Below are positions 8,823 through 19,646 of a stretch of DNA of 25,000 nt, piece by piece; position 1 is the first letter of the stretch, and each line of letters starts with the position of its first letter. The stretch comes from Theodoxus fluviatilis (Eukaryota; Mollusca; Gastropoda; Cycloneritida; Neritidae): positions 7,501-32,500 of the forward strand of contig JAWQFJ010028201.1 of the NCBI GenBank assembly GCA_034096865.1. Direction: 5' to 3'. The position numbers and the translations under genes are program-made. Under the pieces are notes generated by a model. The model was not told the origin of the DNA. It made no database searches and worked only from the letters and a program-made list of their open reading frames with translations.

Positions 8823-8899
8823 TGCTGTATAAAAGCACAGGAGTTCTGAATCATAGGCTTCACATCTATGGCATGCTGTATAAAAGTGCATGAGTTTTT
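8823..8899 (+). repeat. ~52-bp repeat, units between two insertions
   Basis: The rest of the unit split by the Helitron-like element, followed by one whole unit (aatcataggcttcacatctatggcatgctg...) that ends in a T-run where the next element begins. This whole unit is the in-window reference for the Helitron empty site. Confidence 0.8.
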
Positions 8900-9768
8900 G
8901 ACTCACATGCGAAGCAAAAGTGAGTCTATGTACTGAGCCGTGTCGTCCGTCCGTCCGGGCGTCCGTCCGGGCGTCCGTCCGGGCGTCCGTCCGTAAAAAA
9001 CTTAAACGTTGGATTTTTCTCGGAGACTATTAAGTCTATCAACACCAAATGTGGCATGATGGTGTATGATGACAAGGCCTCAAAAAACATACATAGTGAC
9101 TTGACCTTGCTTCAAGGTCAAGGTCACAGGAGCCATAAATGTGGTCTCAAAAACAGTCATTTTTCACATTTTCCCAATTTTCTCCCACGTTATTGAGAAT
9201 GGTGACCTTAGCTACAAGTGGTATATAGGTCAAAGCAAGCCCTATCTTTTGATACCAGTTTGGTTGACCTTGCTTCAAGGTCAAGGTCACAGGAGCTCTT
9301 CAAAGTTGGATTGTATACATATTTTGAAGTGACCTTGACCCTGAACTATGGAAGATAACTGTTTCAAACTTAATAATTATGTGGGGCACATGTTATACTT
9401 TCATCATGAGACACATTTGGTCACATATCATCAAGGTCAAGGTCACTTTGACCCTTATGAAATGTGACCAAAATGGGGTAGTGAACCACTAAAAGTGACT
9501 ATATCTCATTGTAGAAAGTGCCAATAAGCACCATTGTGCTTCCTATGTCTTGAATTAAGAGCTTTGTGTTGCATGACCTTGGATGACCTTGACCTTGGGT
9601 CAAGGTCACATGTATTTTGGTAGGAAAAATGTGTAAAGCATTTCTTTGTGTATGATGTCATTGGTAGGTTTAGTTGTTTGACCTTGACCTTGAAGGTCAC
9701 CTGAAGGTCAAGGTCATATAAAGGTCAAGGTCAAGCATGTGAGTCGTATGGGCTTTGCCCTTCTTGTT
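8900..9768 (+). mobile_element. Non-autonomous element rich in TCAAGGTCA, ~870 bp
   Basis: It starts GACTCACATGC (8900-8910), whose exact inverted copy GCATGTGAGTC lies at 9735-9745. The left end also forms a stem, GACTCAC (8900-8906) with GTGAGTC (8920-8926). The right end carries a GGGC-TTT-GCCC hairpin (9750-9760) and then ttcttgtt before the host repeat resumes. Next to the left end is a short (GTCCGTCCGGGC)n tract (about 8944-8993). The body holds about twelve copies of TCAAGGTCA or its complement. There is no coding capacity. A closely similar family is, from memory, common in snail genomes. The class is uncertain; insertion within a T-run and the end hairpin would fit a Helentron-like element. 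Confidence 0.7.
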
Positions 9769-10130
9769 AATCATAGGCTTCACTTCTATGAAATACTGTA
9801 TGGAAATACAGGAGTTTTGAATCATAGGCTTCACTTCTATGAAATGCTGTATGAAAGTACAGGAGTTTTTTAATCATAGGCTTCACTTCTATGAAATGCT
9901 GTATGAAAGTACAAGAGTTTTTTAATCATAGGCTTCGCTTCTATGAAATGCTGTATGAAAGTACAGGAGTTTTTTAATCATAGGCTTCACTTCTATGAAA
10001 TGCTGTATGAATGTACAGGAGTTTTTGACTCACGTGTGAAGCAAAAGTGAGTCTATGTACTCACAGGCTTCACATCTATGGAATGCTGTATGAAAGTGCA
10101 TTAGTTTTCAATCAGAAGCGATGCTTCTAC
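9769..10130 (+). repeat. ~52-bp tandem repeat array, right part
   Basis: Regular units start at 9769, 9820, 9872, 9924 and 9976 (51, 52, 52, 52 bp), then one at about 10065 after a short insertion. The core is aatcataggcttcacttctatg, followed by 'aaatgctgtatgaaagtacaggagtttttt'-like sequence. A decayed unit also appears at about 10696-10740, beyond the MITE. Confidence 0.9.
10027..10064 (+). mobile_element. Left-end fragment of the 8900-9768 element
   Basis: These 38 bp repeat the left end of the larger element (GACTCAC ... GTGAGTC stem and 'tatgtactcac') and then run straight back into the host repeat at 'aggcttcacatc'. It is either an internally deleted copy or an abortive insertion. It sits at the same place in the repeat unit (after the T-run) as the full element. 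Confidence 0.7.
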
Positions 10131-10185
10131 GATGGATGAATGGTGTTTTTGCCCTATCAGCTTTTGTAGGCTATGTAAGGCCATT
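10131..10185 (+). repeat. Dispersed 55-bp repeat, copy 1
   Basis: gatggatgaatgg...tatcagc..ttgtaggcta..taaggccatt matches the reverse complement of 22581-22635 with few differences. Its right edge coincides with the TTAA where the MITE inserted. Confidence 0.75.
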
Positions 10186-10588
10186 AACCCACTGATGCCA
10201 GAGTTTTCTCTGGTCCTGTATTCCCTCAGCGCTGCTCGGTCACTGTAGTGCCGAAACCAAATACCCTCTTACACGCCCGCCGGTCACTGTAGTGCCATCG
10301 CGGCGAGTGACCTGCATGGGTCTGCCCTCAGATTCCTTTGTTTATCACAGTGCCTGGCCCTGACCCTGAGAACATGTCCCTCCTTGGCATGATACAGAAC
10401 ATGCTGACACATGCATTTACACATCTGGTCTCAGAAATACCCTGGGTTTTCACTCTTATTTGAGATGGCGAGGAAGGAGAAGTCTAAAAATATGCTGGCA
10501 GTAGGGGATCCCAGTACACTCGTAAACCGGCTGCACAGAGAGTGTAGGGTTTCGGCACTACAGTGACCAGCCGGCGCCAAGGAGTTAA
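10184..10588. mobile_element. piggyBac-type MITE, 405 bp with TTAA flanks
   Basis: It is bounded by TTAA at 10184-10187 and 10585-10588. A perfect 21-bp inverted repeat (beginning GGTCACTGTAGTGCC) is present at 10239-10259 and, inverted, at 10548-10568. The left side has ~35 bp of extra sequence between the terminus and this repeat, and a further direct 15-bp copy of the core at 10282-10296. No transposase is encoded. TTAA duplication with ends starting CCC or CTCC fits elements moved by piggyBac-family transposases. Confidence 0.85.
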
Positions 10589-12867
10589 GCACAAAAAATC
10601 ATTAAAAGTTTAAACGCAAATCAAGACCTTATTTGCCTCTTACAAATTGCATAGGGAGACACAGTGGGTCAATTCTTAACCCGGAACCCACAGGGGGATC
10701 ACTTCTATGAAACGCTGTATGAAGTTCATGACGGTTTGCTGTGTGAGTGGGGCTCGACACCCACTGACAAGTGAATGAACTAAACTTGCAAGGTCTGATT
10801 TATTATTTTAATTCAAGCATCAGCAGAGTGAATAATTTAGTAGCTTCTTAGCAAGACATGATGAGATGAGCTGCCTCCACTTTAACACCATCGAAGAAGG
10901 CATCTTTTATTTGCCACATGGGTATCCATTGGTCTAAACAAGAGGTATTCATTTCACATGCCATTTGTCCTAACAGGCACAGTGAGTGATCCCCTCCCCC
11001 TGGACTTTGGAAGGCGTTGTCAAAGAAGCTGTCAAGAACCACAGCTCTTTGCATGAAGAATCAGTCCTCCCTACACCTATGGGTGAACAGCCATCCAAGA
11101 GGGAGAGCACAGTACAGTGAAATACATTTTTGTTGAAATTTTAAAAATCAAACATTTTCCTCTTTCACAACAACCATTAATAAGAAATTTGAGTTGAACA
11201 GAATGAAGAGTTGATGCAGGTACTGACAAGATTGGAACAGATTATATTGTATCAGTTCATCACAGCAGAGAGAGAATTGATTTCCACTTTGAAATTCTGA
11301 TTTGATGTTCATTCATGTTCGAAGAAAAAAAGAAACGGTGGGAGAAAAAGGTCAGTTAAGTGGAGCACAAGCAGGCAGTGCACACAGTTATTGACAAAAT
11401 TTACTGAAAATTTCAAAAGACAAGGAAACTTCATATTTCATTCCACTTGTCACAAAATTACCCAGGTAAACTAGAAAAGTAAACAAAGCCAATAACTGTT
11501 CCTGGGCAAGCAATTGCATATAAGAATAAAACTCATCCTTGCAGGACATAACACAAGTGGTAAAGGAGTATCATGACACAAGGCCTTGCCTCTCTGTTCC
11601 ATCCTGCACAAACTCGAACCTCTGGTCATTTGTGCATACTAGCATTAGCAACTGCTTGCAAATGCATGCACAAGCTGCACCAGGCTTTGCCCCTCACAGT
11701 TCTTCCCAGCCCTGATACGTGTCCCGTTTATGCCTGGGTGGAGAGGCAGCATAAACAAATACTCTGCCCAAGGCTACAACTCTGGCATTTGTGCTGTAAG
11801 TATCACTGAAGCTGTTGGCTGCAAGTCCAAGACATCTGCTAATAAAACCAGACTAGAGCTCCTAAAAAATACTGAGAACATACACCATCATGATCGGGTG
11901 ACTGTCACAAAGACTGAACTGTGTCATTTCACTTCAAAGGCAAGTATTAATATATATATAAATTGACATTTTCTATTGCTTTCAATGTAAAACACACCAC
12001 ATAGCAAGCACTTCTCAGTTGCACTTTGAACTGGCTTTTGCAAAACCCAGGCTCTTATTATTGTATTTCATAAGATTATCTTTGCATGCTGTGCAGAGGG
12101 GCTGGGGGATTACAAGGGTGGGTGGGGGGGGGATGGGAGGGGGGGAAGATATTACAACGGTCAGTGATTTAATAAAAAATCAAGCACACGTAACCTTCCA
12201 CACATAAGCTTTCTCCTCCAAAAGCTCTGCTTCTGCCAAGAACAGTTTTACCACAATGCAGGCAATACTGCAATGAACTTCACAGGTTAGCCTACTTTCC
12301 ATATCACAGCTGGCATACAGGGATACTGTCTCACAGAAGTTAACAACAGTCTGTGAATGAACATGAAAGCATCACACAACAAACAAGTGAATAGACATCA
12401 ACTGTGTGCTAACTAGATGGCTGCATTTCATCAAGATCAGCCCGAGCATTGCTTGAGAAAAATATATATTCATGACATGGTCACTCAAGCTCTTTTTTAT
12501 CTTTTCAAAATGGTTTCATGAGTAGATGGGACAAGGGATTTATGGGGACAAGACTTTCCATTAGAACACATTCAAAGGAAATGTATCTTTTTACAATAGT
12601 TTGCCCTCACCTCTCAAAATGGTAACAGGCTAAGATTTTGGCACAAAGGGTTACATCATAAACAGTTGACATGGTAATACCATACAAGTGTTCTGTCAAT
12701 ACTTTGATGAGTTGGAAGTACTTCCAAACTCAGAGCTGAAACTCCACGTTGAAAGCACTTGGTTGATTAAACAATTTGTGCGAGAATGCAACTCATTGTG
12801 CGCTAGGGAGTCTTTTCATAATATCAGTTTCAACAAGTACAGAAAGAGCCTTCATTAACACAAGATT
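10589..12867. other. No gene recognised
   Basis: AT-rich sequence with short, unconvincing reading frames on both strands (for example 10848-11054 minus and 11573-11809 plus). A G-rich tract at 12097-12147 has many runs of three or more G and could form a G-quadruplex on the plus strand. Nothing else stands out. Confidence 0.4.
12097..12147 (+). other. G-rich tract with quadruplex potential
   Basis: The tract contains agaggggctgggggatt, gggtgggtggggggggg and gggaggggggg: at least six G-runs of three or more within ~50 bp. Confidence 0.7.
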
Positions 12868-12955
12868 TTAACCCTGCGAGTGTCAGGAACCGACCTGATC
12901 GGTTCTACTCCCGTTCTGTGATTGCTAGAACCGACCTGGTCGGTTCTATTCTTGA
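12868..12955 (+). mobile_element. Possible solo end of a second piggyBac-type element
   Basis: TTAA followed by CCCTGCGAGTGTCAGG, then two imperfect palindromes, GAACCGACCTGATCGGTTC (about 12898-12916) and GAACCGACCTGGTCGGTTC (about 12930-12948). The TTAACCC start and short palindromes resemble piggyBac-type termini, but no matching opposite end was found. Confidence 0.4.
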
Positions 12956-14555
12956 ATGGTTCATTTCATTCCATCTGCTACTCTGTATTCGTTTTTAATG
13001 TTTGATATTAAGAGATTATCCATTTGGAAGTAAAAACACATGATCCCATAGTGGTCTAGTCAGACAGAAGAGTTATTTTTACCGAATTTGTCAACCTAGA
13101 CGAAGTGGTAAAAATGGACGCCACACCCCCTCCCTCCCACAATGACGTACAATCGTTTACAACTTCATATGGTCTGCATAGGTGAAATCTAGCCACAAAA
13201 TGAGTTTTGAAGGATGGAAATAACACAGTTTCTACTAAATATACGTGTTGTTGTTTTTCTTGCTTATAGCTGGGAAACTGCAATGTTTACACCAGGAAGC
13301 AAGAGCATTCCATTACTTCTTCGATTAGATTCATTCGCACGACCTAACAACCTCTTCTCATGAGAAACCTATTGTGATTGGTCCAAAAATATAGTTCAGC
13401 CAATGGTACAGAGCCATGTATACAGTCTTGATCACACCGGACATGTTGGTGTCGGCTTGGCAGACAATGCAAGCCCAGCTGGCAGTAGTCGCTTATCTCG
13501 CAGTTTTGGCTGATACTGCCGACAGTGAAAGCAAAGATAGTGCATACACAATCTTTGGTGATAGTGTCAGCAGCACCAGCCAAACATCAAGTGTGAGGAC
13601 AAATTTATCACGAATGTTCTAAAGGGAAGGGAGCAGAATAACCACTCCAGGCTGTGTTGCACAGGATGATATTTGGGTTGTGAAATGTACTGGGAATTAA
13701 AGCTGTAGCTGCACCACGATAGACATCAAAGAAGCATGGGAGGTTGGCAAGAGCTTTGAAGGAGGGGGAAAAGGAATAGAACTAAATCTGACTGAGGGGA
13801 ATCAGATCAGTTATGGGAATACTGACACAGATACTGAACTGAGGTAGATTCTCAATTCGGTCAGTCTCACTTCTTTTTTTAATTAAGTTTTTCCTTGGGC
13901 TTGTTCACTCATGGAAAATGCTGCATGAACAGGATGTCATTACTCCCACAAATATGATTCAGCACTGGAAACGTTTTAATTGTAGAGATTTACTTTCTTG
14001 TGCTGCAGATTAGATGTGCAACAAGGTGTTTCTGATATACTTTTTTCAGTAGTAAAAAGGGGTATGCATGCTGATTTTTCACTGTATTTTCTCTTCATTC
14101 CTTGGATGTTTCTCCACCTTCATGGAAAAGTGTATGATAATTTCTATTCATCATATTTTACAATTCTATAGAGTTTGGATGTGTGTTGTTTTTTTAAATA
14201 GAGTTGTGTAGAGTGTTGGAGTGGAGTACCACCAGTATGAGTTCTGTGCGGCATTTGCACCTATTTACTTATAATCTTTGCAAAATCTATTGTGGCCAAA
14301 TTATGTTGATTTTCTTGTTATTTTTGTGGTGGGAAATGATTTCCCAAAATCTGCTGTGAGTTTTACTTCTTTTATTGCTAGGCAAAGTACCCTGAGAGGA
14401 GTGAATAGTAAGAAAATATTTTCATTCATTTCCTGAGTGTTGTACTTTTCCATCAGTTTCTCATTGCTGTTTCTGTTATCATCAAAATTATTGCAAGAAA
14501 TATGTAGCTCAATCTTAGAGCTTTTTTGACATATATATGGTTTATAAGGGCTGCC
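12956..14555. other. No gene recognised
   Basis: AT-rich DNA. Frames at 13344-13583 (minus) and 13416-13622 (plus) overlap each other and show no motif. Two TTTATT sites (minus-strand AATAAA) occur at 14371-14376 and 14556-14561. Confidence 0.4.
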
Positions 14556-14561
14556 TTTATT
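14556..14561 (-). terminator. Minus-strand AATAAA, candidate end of the four-exon gene
   Basis: TTTATT on the plus strand is AATAAA on the minus strand. It is the first such signal I see downstream of the stop codon at 15655, implying a 3' UTR of about 1.1 kb. Confidence 0.4.
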
Positions 14562-15654
14562 CCTTCTTCTGTTAAAATATCATTTTTAATGTGACCCATT
14601 AATGCAAAAAAAAAAACCTGACATTCCGGAAAAGTGGTCTGACACAGGCAGGGGTTAAAACAGATTTTCCAGCTGAAGTAGGTGGAGAGATGAACATGGA
14701 AATGAAAACCACTGCTTCTGCCTCTGCTTGCACACACATCGTGCATCTTGTAGATAAATCAGTGGGAGTTCTCCTCTCAGCACCAAGAGTCTGAAGGATC
14801 CAGCAATGAAAACATGATGAAACACCTGCCCCCAGCACACAGCTGCATGGTGCTATATAAGGATATTAAAAAAAATTATCATCCAAATTTTTCACCAGGA
14901 TGGCACCTTCAGTAACTCTTAGATACTGGTAAATATTCACGTATCTACATTGAGCATTTGATTGAATGTCATGACAACAAGGGGACTTCATGTTCAATTA
15001 AAAACACATGTACAAACACAAATGAAAACAAACTGATATTCACCCCTATTTATCACGATTGTATCTCTTGGAGTTCCATCCCCTTCATGAGACATTCAAA
15101 GTTTTCACCGAGTTGTAAAAGCTTCCAAGTACAGTGCCTACATTTTCATTCTACACAATGCATGATAACTGAGGATGAAACTCTGGTAATGTTTTTGAGA
15201 TTTTCCTGCTACAACACAAAGGAGCACTGGTAACAAAAAGAGGGAGGAAAATAAGGACACAATAAAATAATTAGTTGTAGAGCACTTCTCACATATCGGC
15301 AACAAACAAAACAAGGGAAGATTAAATTTTATAAATGCTGCTTTACATAGCTCCTGCATTCATGATGCTTCTGAAAGACACCACCACTCCCTCTCACCGT
15401 TTCCTTGCAACAGTCGACGCAACAATTTCTCATAATTCTTTTCACAAGTCAACTCTTGTCAACACACTATCTAAATGGCAGCGACAAAGCCTTAGTAACA
15501 TTCAAGGTTCATCCAAAATCTGTAACTTTATAAGCCCTTGCAATTTTTCTGATTGCCATGTCTTCAGCTCTTGGAATTCTCCAGAGGGAACAAATCTAAC
15601 TGGGTCACAGGGAGAACACTTGAGGATTACATCAGTAGCCTGTTGGTTTGTACA
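14562..15654 (-). other. Probable 3' UTR of the four-exon minus-strand gene
   Basis: Lies between the stop codon (15655-15657) and the first minus-strand AATAAA. Reading frames here, on either strand, are short and AT-rich. Confidence 0.4.
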
Positions 15655-15892
15655 TCAGTAGCCCACCAGAGGCAGGCATGGGTTGTGCACAGCAGGGACG
15701 CCACCATCGTTGGAGGAGAGTTCCACGATGGTGCTAGGCACAGGCACACCTCCATTACAAACTCTCTTGACAGAGGTCGGGCAGGAGCGCCTCTGCTTGT
15801 AGAGAAACTTGAGCCTGTTCCACACAGATACACACATGTTCACCAGCTTCTCATCTCGAACTCTCAATGACATAGCCTGCTGGTACTGCGCC
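15655..15892 (-). CDS. Unknown conserved-looking protein, exon 4 (last)
   Basis: The acceptor is tttccag, ending just above 15892. The first base completes the Trp codon begun in exon 3. The 78 residues start A-Q-Y-Q-Q-A-M-S-L-R-V-R-D-E-K and contain C-V-S-V-W-N-R-L-K-F-L-Y-K-Q-R-R. The last ~40 residues are Ser/Val/Pro-rich and look like a disordered tail. TGA stop at 15655-15657. Confidence 0.8.
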
Positions 15893-16297
15893 CTGGAAAT
15901 GAGAAAACCCAGGATAAAGTGATAAACATGATGACCATCAACCAGTGGGAGAATGAGATTAAATTAGAACAGCAAAAATGCTTCTTAACAAGTTTTGCAG
16001 TGGAACATCAATGATGACTGCTTCAGCATTTAGACAGACATCAAAACAAATGCTGTCAGAATTGTTCATGTCATGAATTCTCCTGATTGGTAAATCACAC
16101 AAAAGGATTATAGCACAGTCCCCTTGTCAAAATTCACTTCACCCTCTTGCCAGCTTTGTTCCACAGTTGTAATTGGCCCAGATACTAATAGACCCTAAAC
16201 ACACATATCCAATGGCGTTGCTTTGCGAACGAAGATGGGTCGACGCTGCTGTCCACGTCCACCGCAGACACGTTGGTTGCTGTAGAGGCCGATGTGG

Positions 16298-16446
16298 GAC
16301 ACACACATACACACAGGCACACACATACAAACACACACACATATTCACACAAACACACACACACACATGCACAAACACACACACACACGCACACACACAC
16401 ACACATGCAAACACATGCACACACACATCACACACACACACACACA
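16298..16446 (+). repeat. (CA)n microsatellite in intron 3
   Basis: Imperfect CA repeats with scattered ATG, ATA and CG interruptions. The histidine/threonine-rich reading frames over it are artefacts of the repeat. Confidence 0.95.
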
Positions 16447-16592
16447 AATTTGTACTTGCATTCTCTCTCCCCCTCCTTCCCTTCCTTTGCATCAACACCG
16501 ACACTAGATGAAATATTTGCAGCTTTATTTCTTAATACTCATGCAAAGACTGAGACAGGCAAGGCAATGTTGGACTAGTCTTGGAGTCTCAC

Positions 16593-16738
16593 CAGACAAC
16601 GGCCTTGCTCTGGCGCAGGAAGCCGCGCTGCAGGAGAGACTGTGCCCAGAATACACGGCACTTGGCTGCTGTGATGGGATCTCCAATCTCCATGGCCAGC
16701 TTCAGCTGGTGCCAGGAAATCTGTCCCGCCTTCACTGC
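16593..16738 (-). CDS. Unknown conserved-looking protein, exon 3
   Basis: 146 bp. The acceptor gctgtgtag is followed by codons A-V-K-A-G-Q-I-S-W-H-Q-L-K-L-A-M-E-I-G-D, then I-T-A-A-K-C-R-V-F-W-A-Q-S-L-L-Q-R-G. The donor is gtgagact. It enters in phase 0 and leaves after two bases of a Trp codon. The alternating helix pattern and paired small residues suggest a helical-hairpin (TPR-like) fold; this is inference from appearance only. Confidence 0.85.
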
Positions 16739-17756
16739 CTACACAGCAAGAAGAGTCACACACTCAGCAAAATGTTTAGTCTTTTTCTCATGAAGATGTT
16801 TGAATGCTGATGCACTAGGTATGCACTCATAAGAATAAAGGACAGATTGCAGAACTGCAGACACTGGATTAGTAAGATGTCACCCAGCAGATTCATAACA
16901 ATTCAAGACAATATGTAACTGAGCATAAGAAAACATTGATAAAATTTACAAAACAGTTTTTAGCAAACACTGAGAAAAATTGTCGGCACACTATGTTACA
17001 TAGCGGCTTTCCTGAACTTTACTGTAAAAATATTCTAGATTTCCTCTACGAGCACGTTGCTTTTCTGGAATATGCATGAATGAATGAATAAATAATACCG
17101 TAGTTGAAACATCTCACTTCGTCATTTTTCGGACTTTTGCCTTGTTTTCTCATGCATAGTCACATTTAGTCGTGTAACAGTGATGCCTCGAGTCGTGAAT
17201 GCAGATAGTGCAAGCAACACTGACAAGTGTTTTGCCAAAGAAATATATGAGGAGCAGAGAGGAAAATATTTTTCTATGATTCACGACTTGCCATCTGAAA
17301 TGTGCTTTTCTAACCCTTCCCTGCCAAACAGGTGAGCAACAGTCTCTCATTCAACGGAAAACTCACCCAAGTTTCTGGACTTCAATGTTGTACTACTCTT
17401 CATGAATGTAATCTACTGGTTGTAATTTTGCTAATTTTCAATGCATCATTGAAATTTGAATACAGTAAGAGCAGTAATTTGCTTGGGGAAAAATGACAAA
17501 GCATTGCTAGAATGTTTACTACTGAAAAATAACCCAAACTGCACCTGATTTCTACATGTATGTCAAGTTAAACAAATGCTTGCAACTGCTATATAAAGGA
17601 GCACTGGAAAGATGGCTGCCTGAAAATTTTCTCTTGCAAAGTTGCATTCATAAAGGTTTGTGTGTCTGTCTACCTGTCCTTCTGCTCTTGGTTGGCCTGG
17701 TTTGTGCATCCATCTGTCCATCCATGTACCTATTTACCTGTGTCTGTGTGTGTGTC

Positions 17757-17825
17757 TGTCATAGCTACTGCCATCACCACCGCCACTACTACCCTCACCA
17801 CCACCACCAGCACCTACTACTACTG
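17757..17825 (+). repeat. Interrupted trinucleotide tract (CCA/CTA)n
   Basis: Alternating accacc and actact triplets in intron 2 of the minus-strand gene. A similar tract (act/acc/aat) lies at about 18467-18527, right beside the exon 2 donor. Confidence 0.8.
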
Positions 17826-17860
17826 GATTTTTTTACTTTTGGATTTTCCTGTGGAGTCTA

Positions 17861-18055
17861 CCAGTTCCTGCCAGCCCACCCCCCAGTGCTCTCCCCTCTT
17901 GCATGAGTACACGGTCAGCCCCTCAGCCTCTACTCGCTAGTTGAAACCATGTCTTTAGACAGGCGAAGATGGGCGAGCATGCTTTGGGGTTGGACGATGT
18001 GCGAGGCGCAGTGCCGTGGTTCTATCCCTGGGATGGAGAAATCTGGGTTTATTTA
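17861..18055 (+). repeat. 195-bp repeat, copy A
   Basis: Nearly identical to 18199-18393 (offset 338 bp). It begins ccagttcctgccagcccacc and ends aatctgggtttattta. The core includes a run similar to 'acacggtcagcccctcagcc' and 'gcgaagatgggcgagcatgc'. The element class is unknown. Confidence 0.95.
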
Positions 18056-18102
18056 AATATCGTGACAATGTTGGATGTTATACTGGCTGCAACCTTGTGT
18101 CG

Positions 18103-18195
18103 TTAGCTTTGGTTTAAACGTCTACGACGGGCCAAAGCAAAAAGACAAAAAGTATTTACAGGAACTTCCCAACCCTTCAAACTTGTTTAGAATAT
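18103..18195 (+). repeat. Dispersed repeat ('gctttggtttaacgtctacga' family), copy 2
   Basis: Matches 3924-4003. It lies exactly between the two 195-bp copies, suggesting that both belong to one larger composite element of which the window shows parts. Confidence 0.6.
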
Positions 18196-18198
18196 ACA

Positions 18199-18393
18199 CC
18201 AGTTCCTGCCAGCCCACCCACCAGTGCTCTCTCTTCTTGCATGAGTACACGGTCAGCCCCTCAGCCTCTACTCGCTTGTTGAAACCATGTCTTTAGACAG
18301 GCGAAGATGGGCGAGCATGCTTTGGGGTTGGAGGATGTGCGAGGCGCAGTGCCGTGGTTCTATCCCTGGGACGGAGAAATCTGGGTTTATTTA
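18199..18393 (+). repeat. 195-bp repeat, copy B
   Basis: Second copy of 17861-18055, differing at a few positions (for example 'cccacccaccag' for 'cccaccccccag' and 'tcgcttgttg' for 'tcgctagttg'). The sequences flanking the two copies differ, so the repeat boundaries are sharp. Confidence 0.95.
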
Positions 18394-18529
18394 GATAAGT
18401 AGGCAGGCAGGTCTCCTGAAATGTGACCTCACATGGGAATGGAGGCCAATCCTGGAGGCACAGCACTGTTATACTACTACTAATACCACCACTAATAGTA
18501 ATACCACCACTACTACCACTACTACTTAC

Positions 18530-18644
18530 AAATTCCTTGAAGTAGTCCCCCAGGGAGGAGTACCCACCGCCCAGTGTGGAGAGGTAGGCCAGGGCCTCCT
18601 CCACCAGCATGCGCTTCTCCACCAGCAGTCCTACTCGGTCGCCC
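18530..18644 (-). CDS. Unknown conserved-looking protein, exon 2
   Basis: 115 bp. The acceptor is ttcctgcag and the donor is gtaagt. The first base completes the Trp codon of exon 1. Thirty-eight residues follow: G-D-R-V-G-L-L-V-E-K-R-M-L-V-E-E-A-L-A-Y, then L-S-T-L-G-G-G-Y-S-S-L-G-D-Y-F-K-E-F. GC-rich third positions contrast with the AT-rich intron and support coding. Confidence 0.88.
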
Positions 18645-19018
18645 CTGCAGGAACAAGCACACAGCACGTGTACAACCTGCACAAAAGTGGATCTCAAAGC
18701 CCCTGTGCCAAGGCTGAACTTCTATGTCATGACAAACAATACAACTATCCAGTGATAAAATGCTTGGGCCAGACAGAATTCAAACAGGAGTGAAATTCCA
18801 AATGGCATCCCATCCATTCTAGCTGCAGTAGAATGTCTCTCATCTGCAACTAGGGTGACTTCACAGGTCTGGTGTCAAAGCCCATGTGAGGCATTATTTG
18901 TTCTGGGGCTGACTCATCAGAATGACTCACTCAGGCCACATCATGGGATTCATGTGAGGCAAATATGTCTGTCTTCATCAACCAACCACACACTCAATAT
19001 AAAGCACCCTACATACAC

Positions 19019-19021
<3 letters not shown>

Positions 19022-19065
<44 letters not shown>

Positions 19066-19139
19066 GATACAACACACACATACATACACGCTAAGACACA
19101 TGCATGCACACACACACACACACACACAAACACACACAT
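19022..19139 (+). repeat. (CA)n microsatellite
   Basis: Two long CA runs (19022-19064 and about 19072-19139, the second interrupted) in intron 1 of the minus-strand gene. Confidence 0.95.
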
Positions 19140-19611
19140 ATGCGCGCGTTTGGGTAACAGACAAAATAAAGCCACATTTACGCAGCCTTAAACATCAACT
19201 TCATAGCAGTGGTTACATTTAATAAATGGAAAAGTTAAAAAGAAACAAGAAGAAAAATCAAATGACATGAGTCAAAATTAGAACTGCTCTGGTGTCTACA
19301 ATGTCAGTAAAGAGTCTGTCAAACATGTTGGGATTGGGAGAAGTCAACAACCTGGAGGCTCTCTGTTGACTGTTGTTTGACCTGCTCACCACGAAACTCA
19401 GCAAAACTAGGTCATGATCTGATATGGGCAGTTCACATGTCCCGAATCTGAACAAAATCTTCCCTCTTTTTCTATGCCAGTCATGTCTTAATTTAAGAAA
19501 TGAAAGTGAGTGCTCTTTCAGTGTGCATCTAATCTATGGGCACATCACATATGTTTTATAAATGTTTAGTATTAGACTAAAGCATGCACAATTGCATAAC
19601 ATATGCACTCC

Positions 19612-19613
19612 CA

Positions 19614-19646
<33 letters not shown>

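Noticed and set aside
10848..11054. 68-codon minus-strand frame with a plausible composition
   Set aside because: No acceptor joins it in phase to the minus-strand gene, which already has a stop at 15655. It is probably chance in AT-rich DNA.
13344..13622. Opposed plus- and minus-strand frames
   Set aside because: The two overlap in antisense, with no motif and no splice signals; at most one could be real and neither is supported.
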